A stretch of DNA of 64,000 nt from Saliphagus infecundisoli (GCF_020177375.1 NZ_JAIWHV010000005.1:101615-165614), one strand, 5' to 3'. Counted from the first letter of the stretch, positions 54,622 through 63,656 are shown. Notes: a model not told the origin generated them from the letters alone. Numbers and translations: made by a program.

Positions 54622-56070
54622 TCAGAAGTTGTCGTAGACGGTCTTGTCGATCGTGTAGAACTCCAGCCCCGCGTCGCCCTGCTCGCGCCAGGTCTCCGAG
54701 GAGGACTCCTTGAACCCGCCGAAGGGCACGTGAAGCTCGAGTCCGGTCGTCTTCGCGTTGACCTTCGCGACCCCGGCCTCGATCTCGTCGACGAACCGCT
54801 CGGCTTCCGTGTGGTCGTCGGTGACGATCGATGCGGAGAGCCCGTAGCGCACGTCGTTCGCGACCTCGAGCCCTTCCTCGAAGTCGTCGACCTCGATCAC
54901 GGCGAGGACGGGTCCGAACACTTCCTCCTGGGCAATGCGGTAATCGCTTTCGACGTCGGCGAACACGGTGGGCTCGACGAAGTAGCCCTCACCGAAGCGG
55001 TCGCCCGACAGGGTGTCGCCGCCGGTGACCAGGCGGGCACCCTCCTTTTCGGCGACGTCGATGTACTCGAGGGTGCCCTCGAGTTCGTCCTCGGAGACCT
55101 GCGGGCCCATGTCGTACTCGTCACCGGGGCCGACCTCGATGCTCTCGGCCTCCTCGACGATGGCCTCGACGAACTCTTCATAGACATCGGTGTGGACGAT
55201 CGCTCTGGAGCACGCCGTGCAGGCTTGGCCGGTGACGCCGAAGCGGCCGTTGGCGACGATCTCCGCTGCTTCTTCGACGTCCGCGCTCGAGGAGACCACC
55301 GTGGGGTTCTTGCCGCCCATCTCGGTCTGGGCGCGCTTGCCCGCCTGGGTCGCCGCGTCGTACACCATCTGGCCGACCTCGCCCGATCCGGTGAACGATA
55401 CGGCGTCGACCTCGTCGTGGGTCGAGATCGTGTCCCCGACGCTGCTGCCCGGTCCCGTCACCAAGTTCGCGACGCCATCGGGGAGCCCCGCCTCGTCGAG
55501 CGCCTCGAAGATCGCGACGGAGGGACCCGCCGCGATCGAGGCGGGCTTGTGCACCAAGGTGTTACCCGCCGCGAGCGCGGGCGCGATCTTCCATGCGGGA
55601 ATCGCGATGGGGTAGTTCCACGGCGTGATCAGCCCTGCGACGCCCACGGGCTCCGCTACGGTATACAGGTTCGTCTGGGGCGCGCTCGCCGATTTTACCT
55701 TCCCGCCGAGGTCGCGGGTCTTCTCGGCGTAGTAGTAGAAGATGTCGATCGTCCGCTGGACCTCGCCACCCGCTTCCGCGTGCGTTTTCCCCTCCTCGCG
55801 GGTCAGCTCCTCGGTGAGCTCCTGTTTCCGGTCGGCGAGGATTCCCGCGGCCTCGCGCAGGATCGCCCCCCGCTGGGGCGCGGGCGTGTTCGCCCACTCG
55901 TCTTCGGCCGCCGCCGCGGCCTCGACGGCTTCGGCGGCGTCCTCTTCGTCCGATTGCTGGTACTCCGCCACTGTCTCGGAGGGGTCCGCGGGGTTGACCG
56001 TCTCGAAGGTCTCGCCCGTCCCTGCCTCCGTCCACTCGCCGCCCACGTAGTTCCGGTTTGTTTCGCTCAC
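54622..56070 (-). CDS. Aldehyde dehydrogenase, 2-oxoglutarate-semialdehyde type (XacF-like)
   Basis: A 482-residue aldehyde dehydrogenase. Conserved residues are Asn152 in TPWNYP, Glu250 in TEMGGKNP and catalytic Cys284 in GQACTACSR; the FTGSGEVG cofactor loop lies near 227 and EEVFGPV near 380. The sequence fits the oxidative pentose pathway enzyme XacF, which converts 2,5-dioxopentanoate (2-oxoglutarate semialdehyde) to 2-oxoglutarate. Two GTG starts are possible, 56070 and 56097; 56070 is chosen because MSETNRNYVGGEW fits family length and start. It links the sugar oxidation genes to the citric-acid cycle. Confidence 0.9.
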   Translation of the reverse strand: MSETNRNYVGGEWTEAGTGETFETVNPADPSETVAEYQQSDEEDAAEAVEAAAAAEDEWANTPAPQRGAILREAAGILADRKQELTEELTREEGKTHAEAGGEVQRTIDIFYYYAEKTRDLGGKVKSASAPQTNLYTVAEPVGVAGLITPWNYPIAIPAWKIAPALAAGNTLVHKPASIAAGPSVAIFEALDEAGLPDGVANLVTGPGSSVGDTISTHDEVDAVSFTGSGEVGQMVYDAATQAGKRAQTEMGGKNPTVVSSSADVEEAAEIVANGRFGVTGQACTACSRAIVHTDVYEEFVEAIVEEAESIEVGPGDEYDMGPQVSEDELEGTLEYIDVAEKEGARLVTGGDTLSGDRFGEGYFVEPTVFADVESDYRIAQEEVFGPVLAVIEVDDFEEGLEVANDVRYGLSASIVTDDHTEAERFVDEIEAGVAKVNAKTTGLELHVPFGGFKESSSETWREQGDAGLEFYTIDKTVYDNF

Positions 56071-56312
56071 GGGCGTCGGTTCGGCGTCCCGGTACACGTC
56101 CCTTACGGTTCGGGCGGGGTTCGCCGCGGCTCGGCGATGGTCCTCGAGCAGCGAACCCGGTTGGTGGAGAAAGAGGGGGGCGTTCCCTATGTGTTGGAGC
56201 CGCCACGACGCCGGTTCGGCGCCGACCGATCCCCGTCCGACGGCCCCGTCGACGGAAGCGCCGATCTCGGCCCTGTTACAGCCGTAGGAACGTGAGAGAA
56301 CGGCGGGCCAGA

Positions 56313-56381
56313 TCGAACAGGAATGTTCGACACCCGAACTGTGTTCGTGTATAGAACACGGAGGTGTACTTTCGGAGAACA
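56313..56381. promoter_or_regulatory. Cluster of GAAC/GTTC half-sites upstream of the semialdehyde dehydrogenase gene
   Basis: In the intergenic region between the semialdehyde dehydrogenase start and the XacA-like stop, six half-sites occur in 69 bases. They include three perfect inverted repeats: TCGAACA-GGAA-TGTTCGA (56313-56330), CGAAC-TGT-GTTCG (56335-56347) and GTGTTC-GTGTATA-GAACAC (56341-56359). A lone GAACA follows at 56377-56381. Spacings of 7 to 11 bases are close to the DNA helical repeat. They may form the binding array of a sugar regulator; they lie about 250-310 bases before the start at 56070. Confidence 0.45.
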
Positions 56382-56388
56382 GGACCCG

Positions 56389-57462
56389 TCAGCACTCGAC
56401 CCGTTCGCCGGTTTCGGCCGACTCGTAGATCGCCGCGAGCGCCCGCATGTCGACGAGGCCGTGTGCGGGCGTGGCTTCGGGCTCGCGGTCGGCAAGCAGG
56501 CAGTCGGCGAAGTACTCGAACTCCTCTTCCATCTGATCGACCTCCGGCGAGTCGATCTCGACGGTCGTCTCTCCGACTGATAGCTCGAGAGTGCATTCGC
56601 CGTGGAATGCGGGCTCGATCAACAGCGTCCCCTCCGAGCCGACGATCCGGAGGAAGCTTCCCAGATCCGCGTTCTGGCTCGCGGTGAAACTCGCGAGAAT
56701 AGCGTCCTCGTAGGCGACGGTGAAGGCGGCGACCTCGTCGGGAACCTCCGCGAAGTAGTCGTGGCTGCTTCGCATCGTCGCCGTCGCGGAGACGGGATCC
56801 CGGTCGAGGACGAAGCGGGCGGTGTTGACCGAGTAGATGCCGAGATCCATCACGCTCGTTCCGTAGCCCGCGAGGTCTGGATCAAGGCGCCACTGATCGG
56901 CGCCCCAGCCGACGATGCTCTGGGACATGTCGCCGTGGACGTGAACCGGCTCGCCGATCGCGCCTGCTCGAACGAGTTCGCGCGCCCGGCGGACGACCGG
57001 CTCGGTATGCATCCGGTAGGCGATCATCGCCGGGACGTCCTCGCAGGCGTCGACGAGGTCCTCGCTTCGCTCGACGGTCGCCTCCATCGGTTTCTCACAG
57101 AGGACGGCCTTGCCGAACTCCGCAGCGGCCTCGACGTGCTCGAGATGGCGGGCGTTGGGCGTACAGACGTAGACCGCGTCGTAGGCGTCGCGTGCCTCCC
57201 CGTCCTGGAACGCCTCGTAGGTGAGTCCCGCCTCGACGGTCTCCTCGTCGTCGGCCACTTCCTCGGCTTTCTCGGCGGAGCCGCTGACGACGACCGTCGT
57301 CTCACACCTGCCGGAGTCGGCGACGGCGGGCATCGCCTGATCGCGGGTCCACCAGCCCAGCCCGACCATCGCGAAGCGGATCGGGCCGGCGTCCTCCTCG
57401 GACTCCGCCCAGTCGCGGTGGGGAAACGAGTCGAGAACCTCCCGGATGCCGTCTGATACCAT
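56389..57462 (-). CDS. XacA-like sugar dehydrogenase (Gfo/Idh/MocA family), copy 2
   Basis: A 357-residue protein of the same layout as the one at 53383. Features are FPHRDWAESEEDAG, VGLGWWTRDQAMPAV near residues 33-47, CEKPMEATVERSE, MIAYRMHTEPVVRRARELV, then DQWRLDPDLAGYG, SVMDLGIYSVNTARFVL and a YFADCLL end. This copy is the closer match to the pentose 1-dehydrogenase XacA as I remember it. It is the last gene of a minus-strand series with mannonate dehydratase (30 bases upstream) and GH3, so pentose released by xylan degradation is the likely substrate. The paralogue 2 kb away may have a different sugar specificity. Confidence 0.9.
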   Translation of the reverse strand: MVSDGIREVLDSFPHRDWAESEEDAGPIRFAMVGLGWWTRDQAMPAVADSGRCETTVVVSGSAEKAEEVADDEETVEAGLTYEAFQDGEARDAYDAVYVCTPNARHLEHVEAAAEFGKAVLCEKPMEATVERSEDLVDACEDVPAMIAYRMHTEPVVRRARELVRAGAIGEPVHVHGDMSQSIVGWGADQWRLDPDLAGYGTSVMDLGIYSVNTARFVLDRDPVSATATMRSSHDYFAEVPDEVAAFTVAYEDAILASFTASQNADLGSFLRIVGSEGTLLIEPAFHGECTLELSVGETTVEIDSPEVDQMEEEFEYFADCLLADREPEATPAHGLVDMRALAAIYESAETGERVEC

Positions 57463-57492
57463 ACCCGGACGGTTTACACGGTCCGTAATAAA

Positions 57493-58578
57493 TTACCGGC
57501 GTTCCGATCGAACGGTGTCGATGACCCCACGGAGGTAGCCGACGGTAAAGCCCCGCCCGCGGTGGCGCCAGTCGTCGTCGCCCTCCATCAGCGGAACGTG
57601 ATCCGGGATCACGGCTCCCTCGTAGCCGATCTCGTGAAGCGTCCGGACCACGTCCGGCGTGTCGAAGTTGCCCTCGTCGACGAACGTCTCGTGGAATCTC
57701 GGTACTTCCCCTTCGACATCCCGGAAGTGGATGAAAACGATCTCGTCGCGGGCGCCGAACGTTCGCAGAACCTCCTCGACGTCCTCGCCCATCTGGGAGA
57801 AACAGCCCAAACAGAGCTTGAGTCCGTGATTGTCGCTCGGAACGAGCTCCATCGCCTTCTCGAAGTTCTCGACGCTCCGACAGAGCCGCGGGATGCCACA
57901 CATCGACTCGAGGACGGGGGGATCGACCGGATGCAGTGCCAGATCGACGCCCGCCTCCTCGGCGACGGGCAGGACCTGCTCGAGGAAGTACTGATAGTTC
58001 TCCCAGAACTCTTCCTCGGTGTACTCCCGGTCGATGCCGGGGGCGAGTTCGTCGGGTGCCTCGAGTTCGTCGTAGTCGAAGGCGGTTCCGGTCGCGCCCC
58101 CGCGGATCTCGACGGGCGTTGTCCGCATCGGTACGACCCCGCGGGGGTTCCACTGGTAGCCCAGAATCGGGATTCCCGCTTCGCCCAGATTGCGGATCAG
58201 TGTCGCGATCTGTTCGATGACGTCCTCCTTGCCCTCGCGGTCGAACATCACGTCGCCGTACAGCGAGTACGGCAGCGACTGGATCCCGGTGAGGGTGAGG
58301 CCGGCGGCCTCGACGTGCTCGCGGGCCTCTACCAACTCGGCCACGGAGGGGATCGCGTCTCGGCCGACCTCGAGGGTGACCGAGGCCTCGCGGTCGTTGA
58401 ACTCGTCGGGCTCCTCGTCGACGTCCGCGTGATCGACGAAGACGTCGGTCGCGCCTAACTGGCGGATATATCGCAGGCGCGGGGGCGACAAGGACCGCGT
58501 CCGGACGCCCACCCGGACGTCCGCGCCGGCCTCCGCCTCTCGATCCCGGTCCCCGTCGGGGGTGTGTGTGTCGGCCAT
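57493..58578 (-). CDS. uxuA: D-mannonate dehydratase
   Basis: A 361-residue enzyme of the UxuA family, dehydrating D-mannonate to 2-keto-3-deoxygluconate in the D-glucuronate path. Motifs are YIRQLGATDVFVDHAD near the N-terminus, GIQSLPYSLYGDVMFDREG, YQWNPRGVVPMRTTP, DLALHPVDPPV (metal ligand), KLCLGCFSQMGED, IVFIHFRDVEG (metal ligand) and VIPDHVPLMEGDD, all typical of the family. The ATG at 58578 is chosen over 58605. It lies 31 bases after the GH3 stop and pairs functionally with the glucuronate isomerase at 63709. Glucuronate or methyl-glucuronate side chains of xylan are the likely source of its substrate. Confidence 0.92.
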   Translation of the reverse strand: MADTHTPDGDRDREAEAGADVRVGVRTRSLSPPRLRYIRQLGATDVFVDHADVDEEPDEFNDREASVTLEVGRDAIPSVAELVEAREHVEAAGLTLTGIQSLPYSLYGDVMFDREGKEDVIEQIATLIRNLGEAGIPILGYQWNPRGVVPMRTTPVEIRGGATGTAFDYDELEAPDELAPGIDREYTEEEFWENYQYFLEQVLPVAEEAGVDLALHPVDPPVLESMCGIPRLCRSVENFEKAMELVPSDNHGLKLCLGCFSQMGEDVEEVLRTFGARDEIVFIHFRDVEGEVPRFHETFVDEGNFDTPDVVRTLHEIGYEGAVIPDHVPLMEGDDDWRHRGRGFTVGYLRGVIDTVRSERR

Positions 58579-58609
58579 ACCCGTCGTAGGCGGGGGACGG
58601 CCCAAAACC

Positions 58610-60955
58610 CTACTGGCTCCCCCCGCTGCCCGCCGCCTCCTCGACTGCGCTCTCCGCGAAGTAGGTCCGGCCGCTTCGCGGAACCCGCTTCGTCCCGGTA
58701 ACCGAGAGGGAGTCGCTCGCTTCGATGTCGGCGGCCGATCGGCCGACTCGAAGTTCGTAGTCGCCCTCCTCGACCGCGAGGTCCATCGCCAGGTCGTGGA
58801 AGGCCAGCTGGGTCGCCGACAGCGAGAACGTGACCCGCGCGGACTCTCCGGCCTCGAGCTCGACGCGCTCGAAGGCGATCAGTTCCTGGACCGGCCGGGC
58901 CTGGCTCGGGTTCTCGGGGGTGGCATACAGCTGGACGACCTCGCTTCCCGCCCGGTCGCCGACGTTTTCGACCGTGACGCTCGCCTCGAACTCGCCGAGC
59001 GGGGCGACCGACTCCGTCGAAAGCGAGAACTCGTCGTAGGAGAAGTCGGTGTAGGAAAGGCCGTAGCCGAAGGGGTAGACCGGCTCGCTGTCGGTGTAGA
59101 CGTACTCTTTCTCGGCGGTGTTTTCCTTCCGGTTGTAGTAGACCGGGAGCTGGCCGACGGACTTCGCCAGTGAGACGGGAAGGCGCCCGCCGGGGTTCGT
59201 CTCGCCGAAGAGGGTGTCGGCGATTGCGGGACCGCCCTCGTCGCCGGGAAGCCACGCGTAGAGGACGGCGTCGACGCCCTCGCTCTCCGCGATGTCCTCG
59301 ATCGAGTGGGGCTTGCCGCTGACGACGACGACCGCGAGCGGGGTGTCGGTCTCGGCGAGGCGGGAAACGAGTTCGTCCTGGACCCCCGGAAGCCCGAGGT
59401 CGGTGACGTCACAGCCCTCGCCGCTCGTGGGGACGCTCGGTTTCTCCTCCTGGTCGGCCTCCACGTCCGAGAAGTCCACGGCCGAGCGCGCGCCGACGAA
59501 CGCCAGCGCGACGTCCGCGTCGTCGGCCGCTGCGACGGCGTCGTCGAACCCCTCCGTGGAGGGTCCCGAGATCGTACCGCCCTGCTCGTGACTCACGGAA
59601 ATCCCCTCGCGCTCTTCGAGGGCCGCAAGCGGCGTGACAGCGTCGGCCTCGTACTCCTCCTCGGGGTAGTGGGCGGCGTAGGCGTAGTCGCCCATCAGCT
59701 CCTTGGGGTCGTCGACTTTCGGTCCGATCGCGGCGACCGACTCGACGCCCTCGAGTGGAAGGAGGTCGTCGTTTTTCAGCAGCGTCATCGACTGGCGGGC
59801 CGCGCGGGCGGTGACCTCGCGGGCCGCCTCGGTGTGGAAGGCGTCGGCGGCGGCGTCGGGATCGGCCATCGGATCGTCGAGGACGCCCTTTCGGACCTTC
59901 TCGCGGAGGACGCGGCGGACGGAGGTGTCGAGGGTTTCCTCTGCGAGGTTGCCGTTCTCGACGGCCTCGACCAGGAACTCGCCGTAGTAGTCGGTGTAGG
60001 GGAGTTCGACGTCGATCCCCGCCTCGACGGCCGCGGCTCCCGCTTCCGGCTTGGTCTCGGCGACGCGGTGTTCGGTCTCCAGGTGGCGGACGCTGTAGTA
60101 GTCCGAGACGACGGTGCCGTCGAACCCGAACTCGCCCCGCAGGACGTCGGTCAGGAGCCACTCCGAGCTCGCACACGGGACGCCATCGATGTCGTGGTAG
60201 GCGTTCATCACCGACTCGGCACCGGCTTCGGCGATCACCGCCTCGTAGGGAAAGAGGTGGGTCTCGCGGAGTTCCCGGGGACCGACGTTGAGCGACGAGC
60301 GGTTCTTCCCGCCGTCGGTCGCGCCGTGGCCGACGAAGTGTTTGAGCGTGGCACTGATTCCGTCCTCACGGCCCTCGCCCTGGAGCCCCGTGACGTACTC
60401 GGCGGCCATCCGTGCGATCAGATAGGGGTCCTCGCCGAACGTCTCCTCGACACGGCCCCACCGGAGGTCACGCGCGACGTCCAATACAGGAGAAAGCGCG
60501 TGAACCGTTCCGAGTGCCTCGAGTTCGCCCCGGATCGTGTGGGTGACCTCACCCAGCAACTCGGGGTTCCAGGTGCTCGCCATCCCGATCATCTGGGGGA
60601 ACGTCGTCGCCTCCGGACCCATATACCCGCTCAGACACTCCTCGTGGGGGATCGCGGGCACTCCCAGCCGGGTTTCGCCCAGGATCTCCTGAAGCTCGTT
60701 GGTCACCCGCGCGGCCTCGGCGGGCGCCAAGCCGCCCTCGCCGCCGATCCGGGTGAGGTGGCCGATCCCGTCGCCGAGCCACTGCTGGGCGGCCTCGCGG
60801 TCGACCTCGCCGTCCTCGATCACGCGATCCGCGTTGACCGATCCGAGCTGTGCCGCCTTCTCCTCGACCGTCATCCGGGAGAGCAGGTCCTCGACGCGTC
60901 GGTCGACCGGCGCCTCGGCGTCGCGGTACGTCGGATGGGCGTCGTCTCGTGTCAC
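58610..60955 (-). CDS. Glycoside hydrolase family 3 enzyme, probable beta-xylosidase or beta-glucosidase
   Basis: A 781-residue GH3 protein in the usual three parts: barrel (about 1-320), alpha/beta sandwich (about 380-620) and C-terminal fibronectin-III-like domain (about 690-760, starting at VTVENVGDRAGSEVVQLY). The nucleophile is Asp285 in GTVVSDYYSV, the KH pair is in ATLKHFVGHG at 203-212, and RWGRVEETFGEDPYL is present. There is no signal peptide, so it is cytoplasmic. The mix of GH10, GH3 and glucuronate genes suggests xylo-oligosaccharides as substrate, but GH3 specificity cannot be decided by eye. It is the first of three close genes (GH3, UxuA, XacA-like). Confidence 0.9.
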   Translation of the reverse strand: MTRDDAHPTYRDAEAPVDRRVEDLLSRMTVEEKAAQLGSVNADRVIEDGEVDREAAQQWLGDGIGHLTRIGGEGGLAPAEAARVTNELQEILGETRLGVPAIPHEECLSGYMGPEATTFPQMIGMASTWNPELLGEVTHTIRGELEALGTVHALSPVLDVARDLRWGRVEETFGEDPYLIARMAAEYVTGLQGEGREDGISATLKHFVGHGATDGGKNRSSLNVGPRELRETHLFPYEAVIAEAGAESVMNAYHDIDGVPCASSEWLLTDVLRGEFGFDGTVVSDYYSVRHLETEHRVAETKPEAGAAAVEAGIDVELPYTDYYGEFLVEAVENGNLAEETLDTSVRRVLREKVRKGVLDDPMADPDAAADAFHTEAAREVTARAARQSMTLLKNDDLLPLEGVESVAAIGPKVDDPKELMGDYAYAAHYPEEEYEADAVTPLAALEEREGISVSHEQGGTISGPSTEGFDDAVAAADDADVALAFVGARSAVDFSDVEADQEEKPSVPTSGEGCDVTDLGLPGVQDELVSRLAETDTPLAVVVVSGKPHSIEDIAESEGVDAVLYAWLPGDEGGPAIADTLFGETNPGGRLPVSLAKSVGQLPVYYNRKENTAEKEYVYTDSEPVYPFGYGLSYTDFSYDEFSLSTESVAPLGEFEASVTVENVGDRAGSEVVQLYATPENPSQARPVQELIAFERVELEAGESARVTFSLSATQLAFHDLAMDLAVEEGDYELRVGRSAADIEASDSLSVTGTKRVPRSGRTYFAESAVEEAAGSGGSQ

Positions 60956-61090
60956 GTCTTCGCCCTCGCGGGCGGCGGACTTAGTGTTTCTGACAGCGGG
61001 TGGGTGAGGCCCCGGCTCACCGAATAAAGGCCGACTCTACGAGCCGCCGGACGAAAGGGCGAAATCGTGGAGTCGCCGAGTGAGACGAGT

Positions 61091-62551
61091 CTACGACTCC
61101 TCGTAGGGGCTGACGGTGACCGTCTCGTCCTCCGTGACCGTCGCCTCGACCGTCCGCTCGGTGCCGGCGTGGCAGACGGTGATCTCGTAGTCGCCCTTGA
61201 ACGCGCGGGTCTCGTAGCTCCCGCCGTCGGTCTCGCCGTCCTCGTCGGTCCACCACTCCCCGAAGACAAGGTCGGTGTAGTGGTCGTGGGCGGGCTTGGG
61301 ATTCCACTCCTGGTCGAAGAGGACGCCGTCGGGCTCGGAGCCGTCGTAGTCGGGCGCCCAGTGGACGCCGTCCCAGTGACCCCAGACGAGGAAGGAATCG
61401 GTCCCGGGATGGCTGAAGAAGGCCTTCAGGAACGTCCGGAGGTACTCGCCCTGTTCCTCGGGGTCCGCCCAGTCGCCCTGGAAGGTGTCGAACTCGGTCG
61501 CCCGGAATCCGGCGCCGTACCCCTCGTAGCGGTCGAGTCCCGCCGTGATCTCCGCGGGGGAGAGTCGTTCGTCGTCGGCGAAGTGGCACTGGAAGCCGAC
61601 GCCGTCGAGGTCGATTCCCCGCTCCTCGACCAGGTACTCGATCTGGCGCTCGTAGGTGTCGCGGGTGTCCTCGTAGCCGCCCGCGAGCGTGTTGTAGTCG
61701 TTGATCGCGATGTCGACGCCCTCCTCGTCGGCGACCGTCTGGGCGTGTTCGAACCAGTCGCCGAGGATCTCGGCCTCGACGGGGTCGACGTCCTCGCCCT
61801 CGACGGCCTCGATCATCGCGGGCTGGTGGATGACCTCGTTGGTGATCTCCCACTCCGCGATGTCGTCGCCGTAGTGGGTGATGATCGTCTCGATGTGATC
61901 CATCGAGCGCTCGACGACGTACTCCGGATCGTGGTCGGGGTCGGTCGCCCCGCCGGCCTCCCACTCGACGCCCATCGCCTCGACGACGTCCGCCGGGATC
62001 GCGTAGGCGCCGACGTTGCCCCACAGACAGACGTGTCCGCGGACGTCCATCCCGCGCTCGATCGCCCAGTCGACGGCCTCGTCGGCGATTCCCGCGTTGT
62101 CCTCCCACAGGTTCCACTTGTGGAGGTTCTCGAGGACGACCGTGTTGAACAGGTCCTCGACGGTCTCCTGATACTTCGCCTGATCCTCGGGGGTATAGAT
62201 CTCCTCGCCCCACTCGGTGCCGTTGGTGAGGAACTCGGCGGCGATCATCGTGCCGAACTCGTAGGCGTGGTCGGTCATCGAGACCTCGACCTGGGCGCCC
62301 TCTATGGGCTCGCCCTCGTCGTCGACGACCTCGACCGCGAGGTCGGCCATCCGGTGGTCGGCGATCCGCTCGTCGGCCGCCGCCTCCCAGTCGTCGGCCG
62401 CGGCCAGCGCGTTCGCGGCGGCCGTAGTGTGGTCGGTCGGCCGGGCGGCGCCGGCGGTGCCGGAACCGGCGGCGAGCAGGCCCGCCGCGCCGGCCAACTG
62501 GAGATAGCGTCGGCGGTCGATACCGTCGTCTGAATCGGAGGGGTTAGTCAT
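61091..62551 (-). CDS. Tat-exported GH10 endo-beta-xylanase
   Basis: A 486-residue secreted xylanase. A twin-arginine signal (DRRRYLQLAG, residues 12-21, then a hydrophobic run to about 35) is followed by a short beta domain (about 68-95) and a GH10 barrel. The acid/base is Glu239 in WEITNEVIH and the nucleophile Glu353 in FRATEFDTF; NLWEDN near 148, DYNTLAGG near 285 and VGFQCHF near 318 are family landmarks. It cuts xylan outside the cell. It lies 135 bases upstream of GH3. Its own upstream region contains the ATCCA-TAT-TGGAT repeat at 62663. Confidence 0.92.
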   Translation of the reverse strand: MTNPSDSDDGIDRRRYLQLAGAAGLLAAGSGTAGAARPTDHTTAAANALAAADDWEAAADERIADHRMADLAVEVVDDEGEPIEGAQVEVSMTDHAYEFGTMIAAEFLTNGTEWGEEIYTPEDQAKYQETVEDLFNTVVLENLHKWNLWEDNAGIADEAVDWAIERGMDVRGHVCLWGNVGAYAIPADVVEAMGVEWEAGGATDPDHDPEYVVERSMDHIETIITHYGDDIAEWEITNEVIHQPAMIEAVEGEDVDPVEAEILGDWFEHAQTVADEEGVDIAINDYNTLAGGYEDTRDTYERQIEYLVEERGIDLDGVGFQCHFADDERLSPAEITAGLDRYEGYGAGFRATEFDTFQGDWADPEEQGEYLRTFLKAFFSHPGTDSFLVWGHWDGVHWAPDYDGSEPDGVLFDQEWNPKPAHDHYTDLVFGEWWTDEDGETDGGSYETRAFKGDYEITVCHAGTERTVEATVTEDETVTVSPYEES

Positions 62552-62662
62552 GGTTATTGGTGGTACTCCGGGTACCGTGTCGGGGAACGGACGTATGGAC
62601 TATAAAACTGATTGTTGCAGTGATCGACGAATCCGGCCCGTCGACCTCCCACCTCCATATCC

Positions 62663-62675
62663 ATCCATATTGGAT
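62663..62675 (-). promoter_or_regulatory. ATCCA-TAT-TGGAT inverted repeat upstream of the xylanase
   Basis: A perfect 5-3-5 inverted repeat about 110 bases before the xylanase start at 62551, in a region between the IclR gene end and GH10. It shares the ATCCA/TGGAT half-site with the palindrome before the glucuronate isomerase gene, so one regulator may bind both. Confidence 0.4.
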
Positions 62676-62762
62676 CCTTCCGGCGGAGCTGATCGGTCCA
62701 CCTCCGCGGGAACCGTACGACGATAAAATTACAGCCATACGGACGTAATCAAAAGCGAGGTG

Positions 62763-63524
62763 TCAGTAGTGACGGAGCCGCAGTTCGATCACGTTCGCAC
62801 GGTCCTCGAGGGCGGCGACCAGCTCCGTCCCGATCCGGGCGTCGGAGAACCGAGAGACGGGACCCGAGACCGAGATCGAGCCGGCGACCGCGCCGTCGGT
62901 GAAGATCGGGACGGCGACCGCCCGGATGTTCTCCCGGCGCTCCTCGTCCTCGATCGCGTAGCCGCTCTCCCGGATCGACTCGAGTTCGGCGAACAGCTCG
63001 TCGCGGTCGGTGATCGTCCGCTCGGTCGCCTCCGGCAGGCCGTGGTCGTCGACGATCGCGTGGACGCGCTCCTCGGGGAGGTGTGCGAGGATCGTCTTCC
63101 CCAGCGAGGTCCAGTGCATGCGGGTGAACTCCCCCGTCGGCGCCTTGTCGTAGACCGCGTTCTCCCCCTCGACCTTGTCGAGGAGGACCCGCTCGCCGCC
63201 CTCCTCGATCCCGAGGCTCGCGACCTCGCCGGTCGCCTCCGCGAGCGAAGCGAGTTCGGGGCCGGCGACCTCGTAGATCTCGAACTCGCGGCGCAGGTGG
63301 GCACCGTGACAGAGAAAGCGGAGACTCAGCCGGTACCGGCCGTCCGCCCTCGCCAGATATCCCGCCTCCGCCATCGTCTTGAGATAGACGTGGGCCGTGC
63401 TCGTGGGCATCTCGAGGGCGTCGGCGAGTTCCGTCGGCGTCGTCCACCCCACCTCCGCGAGTCGTCCAACGATCGTGAACGCCGTCTCGACCGACGTCAG
63501 CGATTGCCCCGTTGTACCGCCCAT
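62763..63524 (-). CDS. IclR-family transcription regulator
   Basis: A 253-residue protein. The N-terminal winged helix-turn-helix (about residues 8-70) has TPTELADALEMPTSTAHVYLK as its recognition region. A C-terminal IclR effector domain includes GEVASLGIEEGGERV, MHWTSLGKTILAHLP and VAVPIFTDGAVAGSISVSGP. IclR proteins act as repressors or activators that bind small organic acids or sugars. It sits between the xylanase and the divergent glucuronate isomerase and is the only regulator gene in the sugar regions, so it probably controls them. A ctaagtag box about 28 bases upstream supports the ATG at 63524. Confidence 0.92.
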   Translation of the reverse strand: MGGTTGQSLTSVETAFTIVGRLAEVGWTTPTELADALEMPTSTAHVYLKTMAEAGYLARADGRYRLSLRFLCHGAHLRREFEIYEVAGPELASLAEATGEVASLGIEEGGERVLLDKVEGENAVYDKAPTGEFTRMHWTSLGKTILAHLPEERVHAIVDDHGLPEATERTITDRDELFAELESIRESGYAIEDEERRENIRAVAVPIFTDGAVAGSISVSGPVSRFSDARIGTELVAALEDRANVIELRLRHY

Positions 63525-63624
63525 GGAGCGAGTACTCCCCGACGCTACTTAGAACTGACTGCACGGCTCGGCTCGAGGGCAGCCGATTCGCCCGCAATGG
63601 GGGAGCGACCGGGCAGCCGACCCG

Positions 63625-63656
63625 TTGGAAAATCTATCCAACTATAATGGATCCAT
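63625..63656 (+). promoter_or_regulatory. Candidate operator in the IclR / glucuronate isomerase intergenic region
   Basis: Two inverted repeats lie back to back: TTGGA-AAATCTA-TCCAA (63625-63641) and the perfect 10-base palindrome ATGGATCCAT (63647-63656). Both hold TGGA/TCCA half-sites like the repeat before the xylanase. They are 50-85 bases before the isomerase start and about 20-30 bases upstream of its TATA-like agctttatga (63677-63686), a position suited to activation. Confidence 0.45.
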
